This document shows positions 54,701 through 63,706 of a stretch of DNA of 64,000 nt, in pieces (the first letter of the stretch is position 1; each line of letters begins with the position of its first letter). The notes beneath the pieces were generated by a model. That model ran no database searches, was not told the DNA's origin, and saw only the letters and a program-made list of their open reading frames with translations. Both the position numbers and the translations under genes were made by a program. Source of the DNA: Apoderus coryli (taxonomy: Eukaryota > Arthropoda > Insecta > Coleoptera > Attelabidae); assembly GCA_911728435.2 (NCBI GenBank), contig OU452208.1:1550001-1614000 (forward strand). Direction: 5' to 3'.

Positions 54701-56278
54701 CGAACAAACACAACACTAAGACGTACAATGTTCCATTAAATTTCTATTGAAGTCACCTTATGGAAAAATATTTGAATTATAAAAATTTAATTAAATTACA
54801 GTTACATATTTAAGTCCCGAAACATGAATGGCCGATAGTTTCTATTAAATTTATTTTGTGGAGATTCGACTTTCATTTAAACACTAAAATAAAGCCTTTC
54901 TCATAACTGTGTCATTACGTCCGGGGTCAATCTCATAACTGCTTTATATTCCCTGGGGTCTTCATGGTATAACTCTTTTATGATGTTATTTGTCGCACCA
55001 GAATATTTTTTCTTCAGCCAGCTTCTAACGCAAACGCTTCTTTTTTTCCTTTTCTTTTCAATAGCTTTCTCCAAATTCTCCAATTCAGCACATAATACTG
55101 TAGTGAAGAATTTAATCACTGTCCGCACTATCATGTTTCGTTGATTGCTGAAGGCACCATTTTCTGTCTTTTCTCTCTGTATCTTGGCGAGCAACTGTCA
55201 TTTTCAGCTCTCGTGTAAACAGCAATAATCTTGACAGCAATAATCAATATGTGGATAGACAAGCGCTTTAACCCGTCTCAACTAAGTTGATTCATCGAGA
55301 CAGTACTTCAACGAATATATTGACCTAAGTCTGAACATTGCTTTTTTATAGGTTTATAGGTCTGTTGTAACTTGTACCAGCTACAAATGAAAAGTCGTGC
55401 CTTAACGTTTTAGCTGCTCCTCGACGAGAGATGTAATATTTCTTCGTCTAGATTCACAATTGGCCTGGGTCTAATAGGATTCGGCCAATTTTTAGTTTCT
55501 CTACCCCGCTGAACAACACGTCACAAGGCTTCATGTCCCGGATGATATCTTTAGGGAAACCTTTGAACATCAAGCTGAGCTGCAGCCATTTAATTTTGAT
55601 GTGATTCCCGATATGCCAGTATTATGTCCATACATTCTATGTCTGAGAAATTCTGTGCCATACTTTTATCCTAATCTCGTGAAAATAAACTCGAATACAA
55701 CTACAAAGTCAAGACAATATATTTGGGATTTCTATAACATATCGTCCTGATTTAATACAGGGCGGGCAAATTTATATGTTTTTATACGGTACAGCCTAAA
55801 CTGTAATAGATAGAGCAAAACTAACACGTCACGTTCCATTTTTTGAGTTATAAATTTTAATAAACTAAAGCTATTCTTACGATTTTTTTTTGTTATTAGT
55901 CACTATTGGTATGGAGCTGTAATTTCCCAAGTTTATGCGTATGAATTAAGAGTCACCTTTTATAAAATAATATGATCAGTTATAAAAGAACCTTTAAAGA
56001 TCTCTGATTAAGACATTGTGAGTGAAAGTTGAAATATTTTTGTAGGCTTTGGAACATGACAGATGTGATTTCGTTAAACTTCTATTGGAAAATGGTGTTA
56101 GTATGAGAAAATTTTTGACAATACCTCGTCTAGAGAATCTTTACAACAGCAAACAAGGGCCTAGTAATACTTTAAGATATATTTTAAGAGACGTCCGACC
56201 ACATATTCCAACTGGTTATGTATACACTTTGCACGATATTGGATTAGTAATCAACAAATTGATGGGTGGTGCCTATAG
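42570..56278 (+). CDS. Trpm: Trpm cation-channel gene, partial (five exons)
   Basis: Exons 42570-42706, 42938-43094, 43162-43294, 52338-52550 and 56046-56278 join in phase into one 873-nt frame (split codons 1, 2, 0, 0 and a phase-2 end). The translation is colinear with the N-terminal cytosolic TRPM homology region: [98 protein letters not shown] and LMGGAYR. TRPM proteins are tetrameric cation channels of plasma or endomembranes. The transmembrane core and C-terminus must lie beyond 64000 or be hidden by repeats, and upstream exons are not found. All splice sites are GT-AG and no lesion is visible. Long introns hold transposons. Confidence 0.93.
42938..43094 (+). CDS. Trpm: Trpm exon B
   Basis: Acceptor cttttacag, donor gtaagt. 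Encodes [20 protein letters not shown] and [16 protein letters not shown], the glycine-rich Rossmann-like core of the TRPM N-terminal domain. Confidence 0.92.
43162..43294 (+). CDS. Trpm: Trpm exon C
   Basis: Acceptor cttcacag, donor gtgagt, phase-0 end. Encodes a helical segment [20 protein letters not shown] ending CVENKHL, which joins directly to ITIFRI of exon D as in other TRPM proteins, so no exon is missing between them. Confidence 0.88.
44065..46409 (-). mobile_element. piggyBac-like element 1, with TTAT target duplication
   Basis: Terminal inverted repeats CCCTTACGCTCC (44065-44076) and its inverse (46398-46409). TTAT flanks both sides (44061-44064 and 46410-46413) instead of TTAA. 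The inverted arm at about 50330-50350 is an uninterrupted relative of the target and has only one such tetranucleotide, supporting these boundaries. Length 2345 bp. Confidence 0.8.
44304..46213 (-). pseudogene. piggyBac-like transposase, three frameshifts
   Basis: Exon 1 (46201-46213, MAHK-R) joins exon 2 at 45978 through a GT-AG intron. The acidic N-terminus ([24 protein letters not shown]) leads into the piggyBac core: [36 protein letters not shown], then after a frameshift [15 protein letters not shown] and, after another near 45139, [37 protein letters not shown] and SWNEYR. A third shift near 44490 precedes the C-terminal cysteine-rich domain (RCRLENC...[10 protein letters not shown]). 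The domain order is complete, so this was recently an autonomous copy, but it is now inactive. Confidence 0.88.
46546..47620. mobile_element. Inner palindrome with a transposase tail
   Basis: Arms about 46560-46770 and 47390-47600 are reverse complements (CAGGATAGATGTAACAAGAG against CTCTTGTTACATCTATCCTG; TGTACAGGGTGTTTTATCAA against its inverse). The centre encodes a transposase tail on the minus strand (next entry). Same architecture as 24794-26663. Confidence 0.75.
47020..47225 (-). pseudogene. Transposase C-terminal relic
   Basis: The minus strand gives [20 protein letters not shown], then [11 protein letters not shown] and, after a frame change, [16 protein letters not shown]. The RR.EKC...GG.....E ending parallels the relic at 25644-25835 and insect DDE transposase tails. 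Truncated and frameshifted. Confidence 0.45.
47735..49556 (+). mobile_element. piggyBac-like element 2, TTAA-flanked, internally deleted
   Basis: TTAA at 47735-47738 and 49553-49556 flanks terminal repeats CCCATTAGTGCAT (47739-47751) and its inverse (49540-49552). CCTTTTAAAAGGAT palindromes sit inside both ends (about 47757 and 49408). A textbook piggyBac boundary. Length 1814 bp between the TTAA sites. Confidence 0.92.
48130..49335 (+). pseudogene. piggyBac-like transposase, catalytic centre deleted
   Basis: The N-terminus is acidic ([13 protein letters not shown]). A one-base loss in a T run near 48591 shifts the frame before [18 protein letters not shown]. Then [40 protein letters not shown] and [13 protein letters not shown] follow. 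After about 48925 the sequence jumps to [20 protein letters not shown] and [10 protein letters not shown], skipping the region with the catalytic aspartates. The C-terminal CKICGK...CVKCNIGLH...C zinc-binding domain survives. A stop (TAG) lies after AWLLMKQLK. Non-autonomous. Confidence 0.88.
50601..51039. other. Intronic DNA
   Basis: Contains a CACCCTGTATAGA and a CCCTGTATAATAC terminus-like motif (about 50729 and 50852), probably remains of the same foldback families. No gene. Confidence 0.4.
51040..51400 (-). pseudogene. RTE-type LINE reverse transcriptase C-terminus relic
   Basis: The minus strand reads [48 protein letters not shown] and [20 protein letters not shown] across frame breaks. 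That series (KKT.IL, LGS...I..RI.KA, LR.Y...V.P.L.YG.E.W) is the thumb and C-terminal region of RTE/CR1-like LINE polymerases. Plus-strand ORFs at 51043 and 51188 are shadows. Confidence 0.7.
51490..52213 (-). pseudogene. Jockey-type LINE reverse transcriptase relic
   Basis: The minus strand begins [20 protein letters not shown] then [19 protein letters not shown] (RT fingers). After a gap it continues [20 protein letters not shown] and FDFQVTLT (thumb) and [14 protein letters not shown] near 51590. The palm with motifs A to C is missing. A GAAAAGAAACTCGA hairpin at about 52014-52047 marks the deletion site. Confidence 0.65.
52338..52550 (+). CDS. Trpm: Trpm exon D
   Basis: Acceptor ttttccag, donor gtaaac, 71 codons, phase 0 at both ends. 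Encodes [20 protein letters not shown], then [20 protein letters not shown] and [16 protein letters not shown], among the most conserved TRPM blocks. Confidence 0.95.
52680..53350. repeat. Direct repeat pair of a small TIR element
   Basis: 52680-52980 and 53095-53350 are diverged direct copies (TGGATTCTGATTCTGCAAAG in both). Each copy has inverted ends, GTACATAACTCGAGCTGTAAAT-like against ATTTACAGCACATGTTATGT. The first copy has a GC-rich insert (CACTCGCCGCTTCGCGGCTC) missing from the second. Intronic MITEs. Confidence 0.65.
53351..53640. other. Intronic DNA with a weak ORF
   Basis: A 72-residue plus-strand ORF (53428-53646) has no recognisable domain. Nothing further. Confidence 0.3.
53645..54252 (-). 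pseudogene. LINE C-terminus and 3' end relic
   Basis: A minus-strand frame (53968-54252) has [14 protein letters not shown] and, near the end, [14 protein letters not shown], resembling the C-terminal tail of Jockey-type LINE polymerases. A TTA-type tail on the minus strand lies at 53645-53660, consistent with a LINE 3' end. The identification is soft. Confidence 0.45.
54536..54901. mobile_element. Palindromic hammerhead insertion with 12-bp target duplication
   Basis: TAAAGCCTTTCT occurs at 54536-54547 and 54890-54901; between them is a 342-bp insertion. Its arms, 54592-54666 and 54816-54889, are reverse complements (AAATGAAAGTCGAATCTCCA against TGGAGATTCGACTTTCATTT). The left arm has a full hammerhead; the right arm has only the GAAACATG half. 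No ORF. Confidence 0.85.
54647..54689 (-). ncRNA. Type I hammerhead motif
   Basis: Stem I GCCA/UGGC, CUGAUGA, extra U, stem II GGGAC/GUCCC, GAAA, ACAUGU, A at the cleavage position (GUA). Core complete. Confidence 0.6.
55195..56045. other. Trpm intronic DNA
   Basis: Parts (about 55380-55640) have a higher GC content and look like degraded transposon coding sequence, but I could not place a family. Confidence 0.4.
56046..56278 (+). CDS. Trpm: Trpm exon E
   Basis: Acceptor tttttgtag, donor gtaaga, ends in phase 2. Encodes [47 protein letters not shown] and [15 protein letters not shown]. The next exon is not recognised before 64000. Confidence 0.95.
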
Positions 56279-56734
56279 GTAAGACTACTTTTATCTCTTT
56301 TAAGACTACTCAAAGAAAAGATTTTTGACAAATACAATACCAAGTTACATTTGAAGTTCAAAATAAAACGTCTTTAAGTATTCTTTTTCAAATTTAGTGA
56401 CCGATTACTCTTTAAAAAATCGATTGTGTCAGCCCAATACTTTCCTGAAGGTTGAACTATCGATATCAGAGCATTTGAGGCGGGGCTTTCCTTGGCGCGC
56501 TTTTGAATTTGAATTTAACCGCTATTCAACTTATTTTGAAACTGAAATTTAGTCGATATTTAATTGAAATGGGTTTTGCAGTAAAATAATTTAAATAGTA
56601 ATATGTATAAGTTATTCGCTAAGAAAGTCTGCTGAACTTTCCTTTGTAGTAGGTATTTCTTGATATACCTAGCTGAAAAACCGTCATTTCATATATCGGA
56701 AAAACGATGCTCAAATATATTTATTTTTAGCTAT
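56279..56734. other. Intronic DNA after Trpm exon E
   Basis: No coding signal. Presumed start of the next Trpm intron. Confidence 0.4.
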
Positions 56735-57032
56735 ATAATAATAATAATAATAAGCAGTTTATTTGCAGATACTCATAATACAGATAACAATTATAAATTA
56801 AAAAAAAAAAGTAAAACTAACCATAGCGTTCCTAAAAACTTATATACATATAATTATGAGCACTACAAAAAGGGTTAGAAGGCAGTAGATACTGATATAT
56901 ATATTCCAACCCTAATAAAAAAAAAATAAATAAAAAGCATAATATCACATCAATAAAATAATAATAGATGTAAATAATATAACAAAATATAAAAAATAAC
57001 AATAATTAGGAAGTATATGTAGATGAGGGAAA

Positions 57033-59824
57033 CTAGTCGTTATCTAACTGATATACGTAACGTTTGTGGAGGAACCGAAATGTCAAGAGTTTATGATTTT
57101 TGAAATTGCTTGGTATACTGTTATAAATTCTATAGATATCGTAGGTAAAAGCTCGCTCGAATGATGAAGTCCTATGTGGTGGTGGAGATATGCGACCCAT
57201 GAATCTGAGGTTTATGTTGTGTATATCTGACCTAAAACTTATTTTATTATAAAGATAAGGTGGGCACCTGGTAGACATCAGACCCTGATAGAAACACGCA
57301 GCATGATGGAGTCTTCTGCTCTTCATTGAAAGCCAATTTGCAGATGTCAGTTTGTGACTTATGGGATCATACTTGCGAATACCATAGATATAACGCAAGC
57401 ATGACTTCTGCACACGCTGAATGCGATCCTGATCACTTTTCAACAAACATGGCCCATAAACAATATCGCAGTAGTTAAAATTACTTAATACAAGAGCATC
57501 CATTAACTTTATTTTCAACTGTTCATGTAGGCTATGTCTATGAGGATAAAGCATTTTTAATGCAGCATATGCTTTGCCAATGCATTTTGTAACATGGCCT
57601 TTAAACCGTAAATCAGTATCCATTTCAATACCCAGATTTCTAGCTGAACTGCAGAACTCGATTGGTACATTATCAATTGTTATAACAAGGTTATTTTCCA
57701 CTACGGATTTAGATTTACCAAATGCTAAGATTTTAGTTTTAGAAGCATTAATAGCTAGTTGATGTTGGTTCGACCAGTTAACTAAAGATCGTATGTCCTC
57801 ATTAATTTGAACCGATGTCACTTAAAAAAAATGAATGTTTAATTTGACTGTCATCAGCATACATATAAGGAGTACAAAATTTGAGCGAATCTGGAAGGTT
57901 GGATATATATATGCAGAAGAGGAGAGGACCCAAAACTGACCCTTGAGGAACGCCACAAAAAATGTTACCCATGCTTGAGGCACCAAGAGTCGTTACGACA
58001 TACTGACAACGATTATTCAAATAGCTATTAAGAAGCTCCAAGGCACTGGCAGAAAAACCTGAATAACTTAATATGGCTAGTAAAATTTTGTGATTAATTC
58101 TATCAAATGCCTTAGAGTAATCTATCAATAACAAGGTCGAAACCATACCATTATCCAGATCTCTCAAAATGTCATCTATTATATCTAAAAGCGCCGTCGC
58201 ACAGCTATATCCTCCTCGAAAACCAGACTGCCTAGATGGTAAAATGTTATATTTGGTAACATAAGATTTAATCTGCGATGCCATTACTTTTTCTAATATT
58301 TTTGATAGTGGCGAAAGTATAGAAATCGGACGGAGGCAACTAAAATCATGGACTTCATTGTTCTTAGGTATAGGGATAACTTTGGAAGTCTTCCATGAAT
58401 CCGGAAAGAAATTATATAACAAACATGAATTTACAATATGTGTTACAAATGGAAGTATACGATGGCAACAGAGCAGCAACATTTCAATGTTAAAATTATC
58501 AGGACCCACAGCATTAGTTTTGACATCAATCAGGAACTTTCTAATCGTTTCTTCATCAACAAGAGTGAATTCAAAGGGCTCGTCAAAATTATATTTTTTA
58601 TTATTGCAATAAAAATCTACCAAAGATATATCAGGTGGAGTATAATTAGAAAATTGCAGGAAAAAATTGTTTATGTCCTCGGCTTTATTTAGGTTGTGAG
58701 GAATATTAGCCACTGATTTCTTCTTAAATGTCAAGGTCACTTAGTTTACGCCAGAGGGTGCGGCTATTTGATTTATTTCTATTTGTACAGAACTCAAGAT
58801 AATGCTTTTTTTCTTGGTTAATTGCTGTAGTAGTCATGTTTTTAAGTTCTTTATATTGATTCCAATCTTGCATTAATTTTGTTTTTTTAAACTTATTGAA
58901 GGCTTTATTTTTTGTTTCAATCATTTTCTTAATTACACTTGTACACCAAGGCTTGTTTATTTTTTTAGTTTTGTAAGTTTTTTCAGGTGCCACAGTGTCA
59001 AATATTATGAGTAACAAGTTTGTAAAATGACGAACCTTTTCATTAATATCAGTAATTTGTAAAATTTCCTCAAAAGGTGTGATTGATAACAGATGATGTA
59101 AAAGATCAACATCAATTGACTTCAAATTCCTTGACCTAAAGGTCCTAGCTTTATGTTTTATTTTAATTAACGGTAAGGTAAGGAATGTCAGAAAATGGTC
59201 TGATAAATCAGACAAATCCGTCACACCTGCTGTAAATCTTTCAATATCAGAAGGCAATACGATTATATCAAGTAATGTTGAAGATGTATTAGTAACCCTT
59301 GTAGGCGTATTAATGACTTGTTTCAAATTAAAGGATTCTAAACAGTTGTAAAATTCCTGGGTTCTCCTATTAGAAACGTCCAGCATGTCGATATTGATGT
59401 CTCCACCACAAAGTAGTATATCATTTGTAACAATGTATTTACAAATTATTCTTTCAAACTCCTCAAATAATGCCAATGTATCTCCAGTTGGGGGTCTATA
59501 AAAGCATCCACATACAATCGCGAAACCACCAAGCTGGATCTTGACCCACAAACACTCCAGTGAAGATGATGACATTTTCTCAATCACCCTATATTTTAAA
59601 TCAGACCTCAGGAAAAAACAAACTCCCCCACCACGAGACATTTTATCATTTCGTACAACATTATAGCCCGCTATAGAAATCTGCACATTCGAAACTTGAT
59701 CCGATAACCATGTTTCGGATACGGCAATGCAATCATAAGATTTATCTAATATATGATTTTTAAATGTGTGAAAGCCATTAATAATCGAACGGATATTAAA
59801 AAAAGCAAATTTTAAAGGCCTCAT
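57033..59824 (-). pseudogene. LINE ORF2: endonuclease and reverse transcriptase, two frameshifts
   Basis: The endonuclease part starts MRPLKFAFFNIRSIINGFHT and has AVSETWLSD, CFYRPPTGD, LLCGGDINIDMLD and DLSDHFLTF, the apurinic-like endonuclease motifs (N, E, Y/R, GD.N, SDH). A frame change at 58724-58740 leads to the RT: CLRPISILSPLSKILEKV, LLIDYSKAFDRINHKILLAI (motif A), GVPQGSVLGPLLFCIYISNL (motif B) and YMYADDSQI (motif C). A second shift in an 8-T run at about 57825 precedes the thumb (LGIEMDTDLRFKGHV) and C-terminal tail. Catalytic residues remain in all parts. Together about 930 residues, the usual ORF2 size. Confidence 0.9.
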
Positions 59825-59993
59825 CTACAACAATACACTTATGAAAATATTTAATGAAAATAAAAAGGAAACGTATAATAATTTTATCAAACAATTGATC
59901 AATAAAGAATCCAACAATAATACAATAACCCAGCCACAGAGTACTTAATCCTAAATTAATAACTAAAACTAAAAGTATAGGTATATAAACTAT

Positions 59994-60567
59994 TTTTTCG
60001 CCTGCCTGCACCTAAACAGAGCTTTACCGCCCGCATATGCGGGCGGTAAATGACCAGTTAGCGCCCGCTCTTTTTAATTTTTTTTCATAGATGGTGCTTC
60101 TGTTTGATTTCCAATAATAACGTTAACATCAGTAGTTTTCACTCACTTAACTTAATGTGCGTTCCATCTAGAGGATAAGTTGACAAGTAATTGAGAAAGT
60201 TTACTTAGGAAGTCGTCTGCCATTCCGCTAAACTCATGTAATTATTTAAAATTGTCCATTATTAATTAGTAATCACTTTTTAATTATTATTGTAGTACCG
60301 AAATATACCTAAGATTCTAAAATCAAATTTCTATAGCCTACACGCTCAGGTAATAATTTGACAGTTTCTTTCTTTATTTAAAATACTCAACATTGACATG
60401 TGAGCCTGTCACATAAGTTTATCTGATCTGAGTTTGTCTATTATCATGTACGTCAAAAAATACTCCCATTAATTACTGTCAAAAACTGTCAGTTCATAAC
60501 AGTAATAATTAATTATTAAAATAAAGTTCTTTTGGTTTAATATTGTAGTATGAAGAGGCAGGCGAAA
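59994..60567. mobile_element. Small insertion between ORF1 and ORF2
   Basis: TTTTTCGCCTGCCTG-like sequence at 59994 and its inverse AGGCAGGCGAAAAAC at 60553 bracket about 570 bp containing a perfect TTTACCGCCCGCATATGCGG-type palindrome near 60023 and sequence related to 39330-39550. Likely a non-autonomous DNA element. It would separate ORF1 from ORF2 in a LINE where they are normally close. Confidence 0.5.
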
Positions 60568-60580
60568 AACAGTTGTAAGC

Positions 60581-60690
60581 ACCACTGGCGGTAAAGCCGC
60601 TGCAGCCTTTCGCTGTATAGCTGCCCTCGCTCGCTTCGCTCACTCGTGCGTCTATACAGCGGCGGGCTGCAACGAATGCTTTACCGCCCT
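60581..60690. repeat. GC-rich hairpin
   Basis: CGCTGTATAG and CTATACAGCG pair around CTCGCTCGCTTCGCTCACTC, flanked by GGCGGTAAAGC and GCTTTACCGCC. Strikingly CpG-rich compared with its surroundings, so probably the centre of an inserted element. Confidence 0.55.
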
Positions 60691-60733
60691 TTATACTTAA
60701 TATACTATATCGATAAGCAATTCAAATACACTT

Positions 60734-61567
60734 TCAATTTATTTCTTGGTGCACACTATTTTGACGGGTTAGTCTACTTGCACCAGGAATTATTTTCGGA
60801 CTGTATTGAGTCTTGCGTCTTTTTCTTTTCTTATCCACTCTTTGAATTTCTGATTCGGTTTTCTCCACTGGATCCTCTTGCTTGTTATCTTCAAATGCCT
60901 CGTCTTCTGTGTTGTCTGATTCGTGTTCTTCAAGTCTTTGCAAATCTTCAATCGTGTATATATTACTGTTTACTAAAAGCTTATCTCCTATAATTTTGGC
61001 AGATAGGTTTTGTGATCTGGCACGCTTTAGATGTATCCTTAGTACTTTATGTATATCCCGATCTTCAGGAGTCAGGTCTGATGCGATTGATATACCACTA
61101 CCTTTAAGATTGGAGATATTTTTAAAAAGTAATTGTTTCTTCAGATACGAGGTAAATTCAATAAGCACTGGGGCTCCCTCTTTCTTACCCAAGGTATAAA
61201 TGTTGTTTATATCTGTTTCAGTGATGTTGGTCTTCAGTAACTTATTTAATTTTTTCAGTGTGTCCAGCAAAAGGTTTTCTGTTTTATCCTTTATACCATA
61301 CACTACAATATTATTTCTCCGAATACGTCGTTCTAAATTCATACACTTGCTGGTGAGCGCCTCCACCTTAGTTGATGCTTCGTCCACTTTATCCTTAACT
61401 TCTCTTATACTTGCTTGAATTTCCCGCTTTATTTCGAGAGTTTGTTGCTTATTAGCTTCAACAATCATATCAAAGAGCTCTTTATTTAACTGGGCCATGT
61501 TGTACTGGTCTTCTCTTTTTAAAAATAACCGTGACTGCTGGTGCACAGAGGCGACCACCTTATACAC
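60734..61567 (-). CDS. LINE ORF1 protein (coiled coil and RRM-like)
   Basis: 277 residues. After MAQLNKELFDMIVEANKQQ a heptad-rich coiled coil leads into MNLERRIRRNNIVVYGI, the start of the L1-ORF1p-like RNA-binding domain found in many insect LINEs, and a second basic segment with LRIHLKRARSQ. The C-terminus is acidic then lysine-rich (DKKRKRRKTQ). Such proteins bind LINE RNA as trimers. The reading frame is intact. An internal ATG at the MAQLNKEL position is an alternative start. Confidence 0.8.
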   Translation of the reverse strand: MYKVVASVHQQSRLFLKREDQYNMAQLNKELFDMIVEANKQQTLEIKREIQASIREVKDKVDEASTKVEALTSKCMNLERRIRRNNIVVYGIKDKTENLLLDTLKKLNKLLKTNITETDINNIYTLGKKEGAPVLIEFTSYLKKQLLFKNISNLKGSGISIASDLTPEDRDIHKVLRIHLKRARSQNLSAKIIGDKLLVNSNIYTIEDLQRLEEHESDNTEDEAFEDNKQEDPVEKTESEIQRVDKKRKRRKTQYSPKIIPGASRLTRQNSVHQEIN

Positions 61568-61600
61568 CAGAAAAACGGAACAGGCAAAAATGACCCTTAT

Positions 61601-62996
61601 TGTACATTAAAGTAGTAGAATGAGGCTTATTAAAAGCTATTTTCACCACAATCATGTAATTTTAGGATTTACCTTCAATGTCAATGATGTTTAACTACAC
61701 AATCTCAACTTTAGCATCAATAATTGAAATTTAAAATGAGTTTTACTGCACTAACAACAATAATATTCAGATGCAACGACACAACCTGCGTGCGACTCGG
61801 CGATATATTTTAATAATATATTAAATTGTACACAATGATAATATTAAATTGTACACAATGATAATAAATAATAATTACTATAAACATACAAATTAATACA
61901 CCAATTAATATAAACCTATAGCAGTAAAATTACATTAATTTGTTACCATCTGTTGCTACATTGACTGAAATTCGTGAGGGGCAGATTCCACCAATACGAA
62001 TAGAACCTCCAGTCTTTATGGTACGTTTTGTACATGAACTTACAAAACCTGAAAGCAAGATTTCCACAAACACCCGTATTATTAAGTAGGTAAATAAATG
62101 CCCAACCTCTAGAATCGCTTCTATTGCAGTTATATAATATAATTTCTTCTCCATTATGACATTTATTCCTACTACGGCAAGCATAGTCCACTTCTCTGTT
62201 TTCATGTTGTCTCCAAGCTGTAAAATATTTAAAAGCTCTAAGATTTAAAACGGATTTAATATGTATCTCATGAATGTTGTTGAAATGAGTAATCAAAGTA
62301 TTATGTTGGGAGAACTTCTCTGTTTGTGCACATAGGGCATATGAAGTGGTTTAGATTAAGAGTTCCAACCTCAACATAGATGTACTTACCTACCGAATCC
62401 ATTTTCTTAACTACAACCACAGAATAAGGAACCGTAGCGTAGCTTCCTTATTCTATGCTATAACCACAGCTAATATTAGCTGTGCTATAACTATAACCAA
62501 CGGTAGAACCCAAGTTTATCCAATATAAATATAGACTTTGCTAGAATTAAACACAAAATATTAAATAACAAATAATGTCTGCATATCTACACAACAATAG
62601 AATTTCTGTTTAAAAGAAAACAAACTCGACACAGATAGAATATTGCTCTTTTGAACAAAATAAACAATAATATGATTGGTATATGAGGAAAATTGAACAT
62701 AAATTTGCAAAATTATTTTCAATGTTTGTTTTTTTTCTGCTATTGGGCCAAACGAAAATAATAACATCAGGTGAATTGCCCGCATCCCGCATGCGCATAA
62801 TATACAGATTTTGATTGGCTCGGCACGTTGGCATTTTAATGTATGGTATCGATATCGCCTCAATCATGTATAGTGGAGTTCATTGCGGATGCTGTACAAT
62901 AATAAAAAAAAACACTTTTATATTATTACAATTATAGAAATAATAATAACAATAATAATAACAGGGCTAGAGCGATTTAAACTAAAAACTCATGTG
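61601..62996. other. Intergenic or intronic DNA
   Basis: No supported gene. Minus-strand frames at 61930-62300 have several cysteines (YACRSRNKCHNGEE, LYNCNRSDS) and might be an exon of a cysteine-rich secreted protein, but splice sites and a domain cannot be shown. At 62404-62440 AGAATAAGGAA pairs with TTCCTTATTCT, and AGCTAATATTAGCT follows at about 62469. A 129000 Hz-like periodicity or other structure is not claimed. Confidence 0.3.
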
Positions 62997-63004
62997 GTCA
63001 TCCT

Positions 63005-63250
63005 AGGATTCCCACAAACTCATATACCAAAATTTAGCTCAATTGGCTAAAGCGTTTAGGCGCTATCGTGGAAGAATACATATAGACTTCCATCTTGAAA
63101 TGGTCTTAATCGTATCAAGGAACTTAAAAATGGTTGGTCTTTATCTCATAGTTTGTGTGTGCGTGTGTGTGTGTCTGTATGTATAGCGATAGCGCCTAAA
63201 CGCTTTAACCAATTGAGCTAAATTTTCGTATATGAGTTTAGGGAATTCCT
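63005..63250. repeat. Inverted repeat with GCGTTTAGGCGCTATCG
   Basis: 63005-63068 and 63187-63250 are reverse complements (AAGCGTTTAGGCGCTATCG against CGATAGCGCCTAAACGCTTT), around a GT-rich microsatellite near 63155-63175. The same motif occurs singly at 7514-7533. Confidence 0.75.
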
Positions 63251-63417
63251 AAAATGCTTTACAGCAATAGGTTACTTTTGATATTTACCTCGATCATTCT
63301 CGAGAAAATTGGGTTGAAAAGTTACAAATATATAAGGTGTTTCTAAAATAGGTGTTCAAAATTTGTGAGCGAATTGGGGACGTCTAATCATGAAAAACAC
63401 CTAAAGGTTGATTTCCC

Positions 63418-63625
63418 TCCGGGCGTCTGTTGCGACGATCGCTCAGCGATCGTCGCTGGCGACTATCGCTATGATACTGCTACCGTTGTTGTTTTATGGA
63501 AGCACTGTCCTCCACGCGACAGCCGCCGGCGATAGTCGCTCGGCCTAGCGATCGTCGCAAGCCGTCTGCTCTCAGAGCAAATATATTCGCTGCGGACAGC
63601 GACTATTCGTTAGTTTCGTTTTGTT
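63418..63625. repeat. GC-rich terminal region of a Harbinger-like element
   Basis: Contains GCGACGATCGCTCAGCGATC and TAGCGATCGTCGC and several CGACTATCGCT-type inverted motifs, far more GC-rich than the window average. Its position directly before the divergent MADF and nuclease pieces suggests the terminal inverted repeat of that element. Confidence 0.55.
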
Positions 63626-63641
63626 TTTAATGTAGTGCGCT

Positions 63642-63706
63642 ATGTGTTCACAAGATAAAATCTTGTTCAACGCCGCAGAAGATGAAAAATTGATCGAGGC
63701 AGTGTC
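63642..63706 (+). pseudogene. MADF-type protein N-terminus, truncated
   Basis: The plus strand reads MCSQDKILFNAAEDEKLIEA, then V, the beginning of a MADF/Myb-like DNA-binding protein as encoded by the second gene of Harbinger elements. Immediately after, the sequence switches to reverse-complement nuclease coding, so the remainder was deleted. Confidence 0.5.

Larger units (their letters stand above)
54380..55194 (-). pseudogene. PIF/Harbinger transposase N-terminal relic, split by insertion
   Basis: The minus-strand frame from 55194 reads [20 protein letters not shown], then [20 protein letters not shown] and LTPDVMTQL, matching the N-terminal region of Harbinger nucleases (R..WVR.W......G....L..EL...D...Y....RM....F..L). 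After a 342-bp insertion (54548-54889), [16 protein letters not shown] and AIWSKDTIL follow, like the segment just before the first catalytic aspartate. The DDE domain is not present. Confidence 0.65.
56735..61600 (-). mobile_element. Near-complete two-ORF LINE (Jockey/CR1 type)
   Basis: On the minus strand: ORF1 (60734-61567), an interval with a secondary insertion, ORF2 endonuclease (58724-59824), ORF2 reverse transcriptase (57033-58740) and a 3' UTR ending in a (TTA)n run at about 56735-56753. The 5' end near 61600 is approximate. Two frameshifts in ORF2 make this copy defective. Confidence 0.85.

Noticed and set aside
61930..62300. Cysteine-containing minus-strand frames, possibly an exon of a secreted peptide gene
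   Set aside because: No domain match by eye, no supported splice pair and no signal peptide; kept only as a remark.
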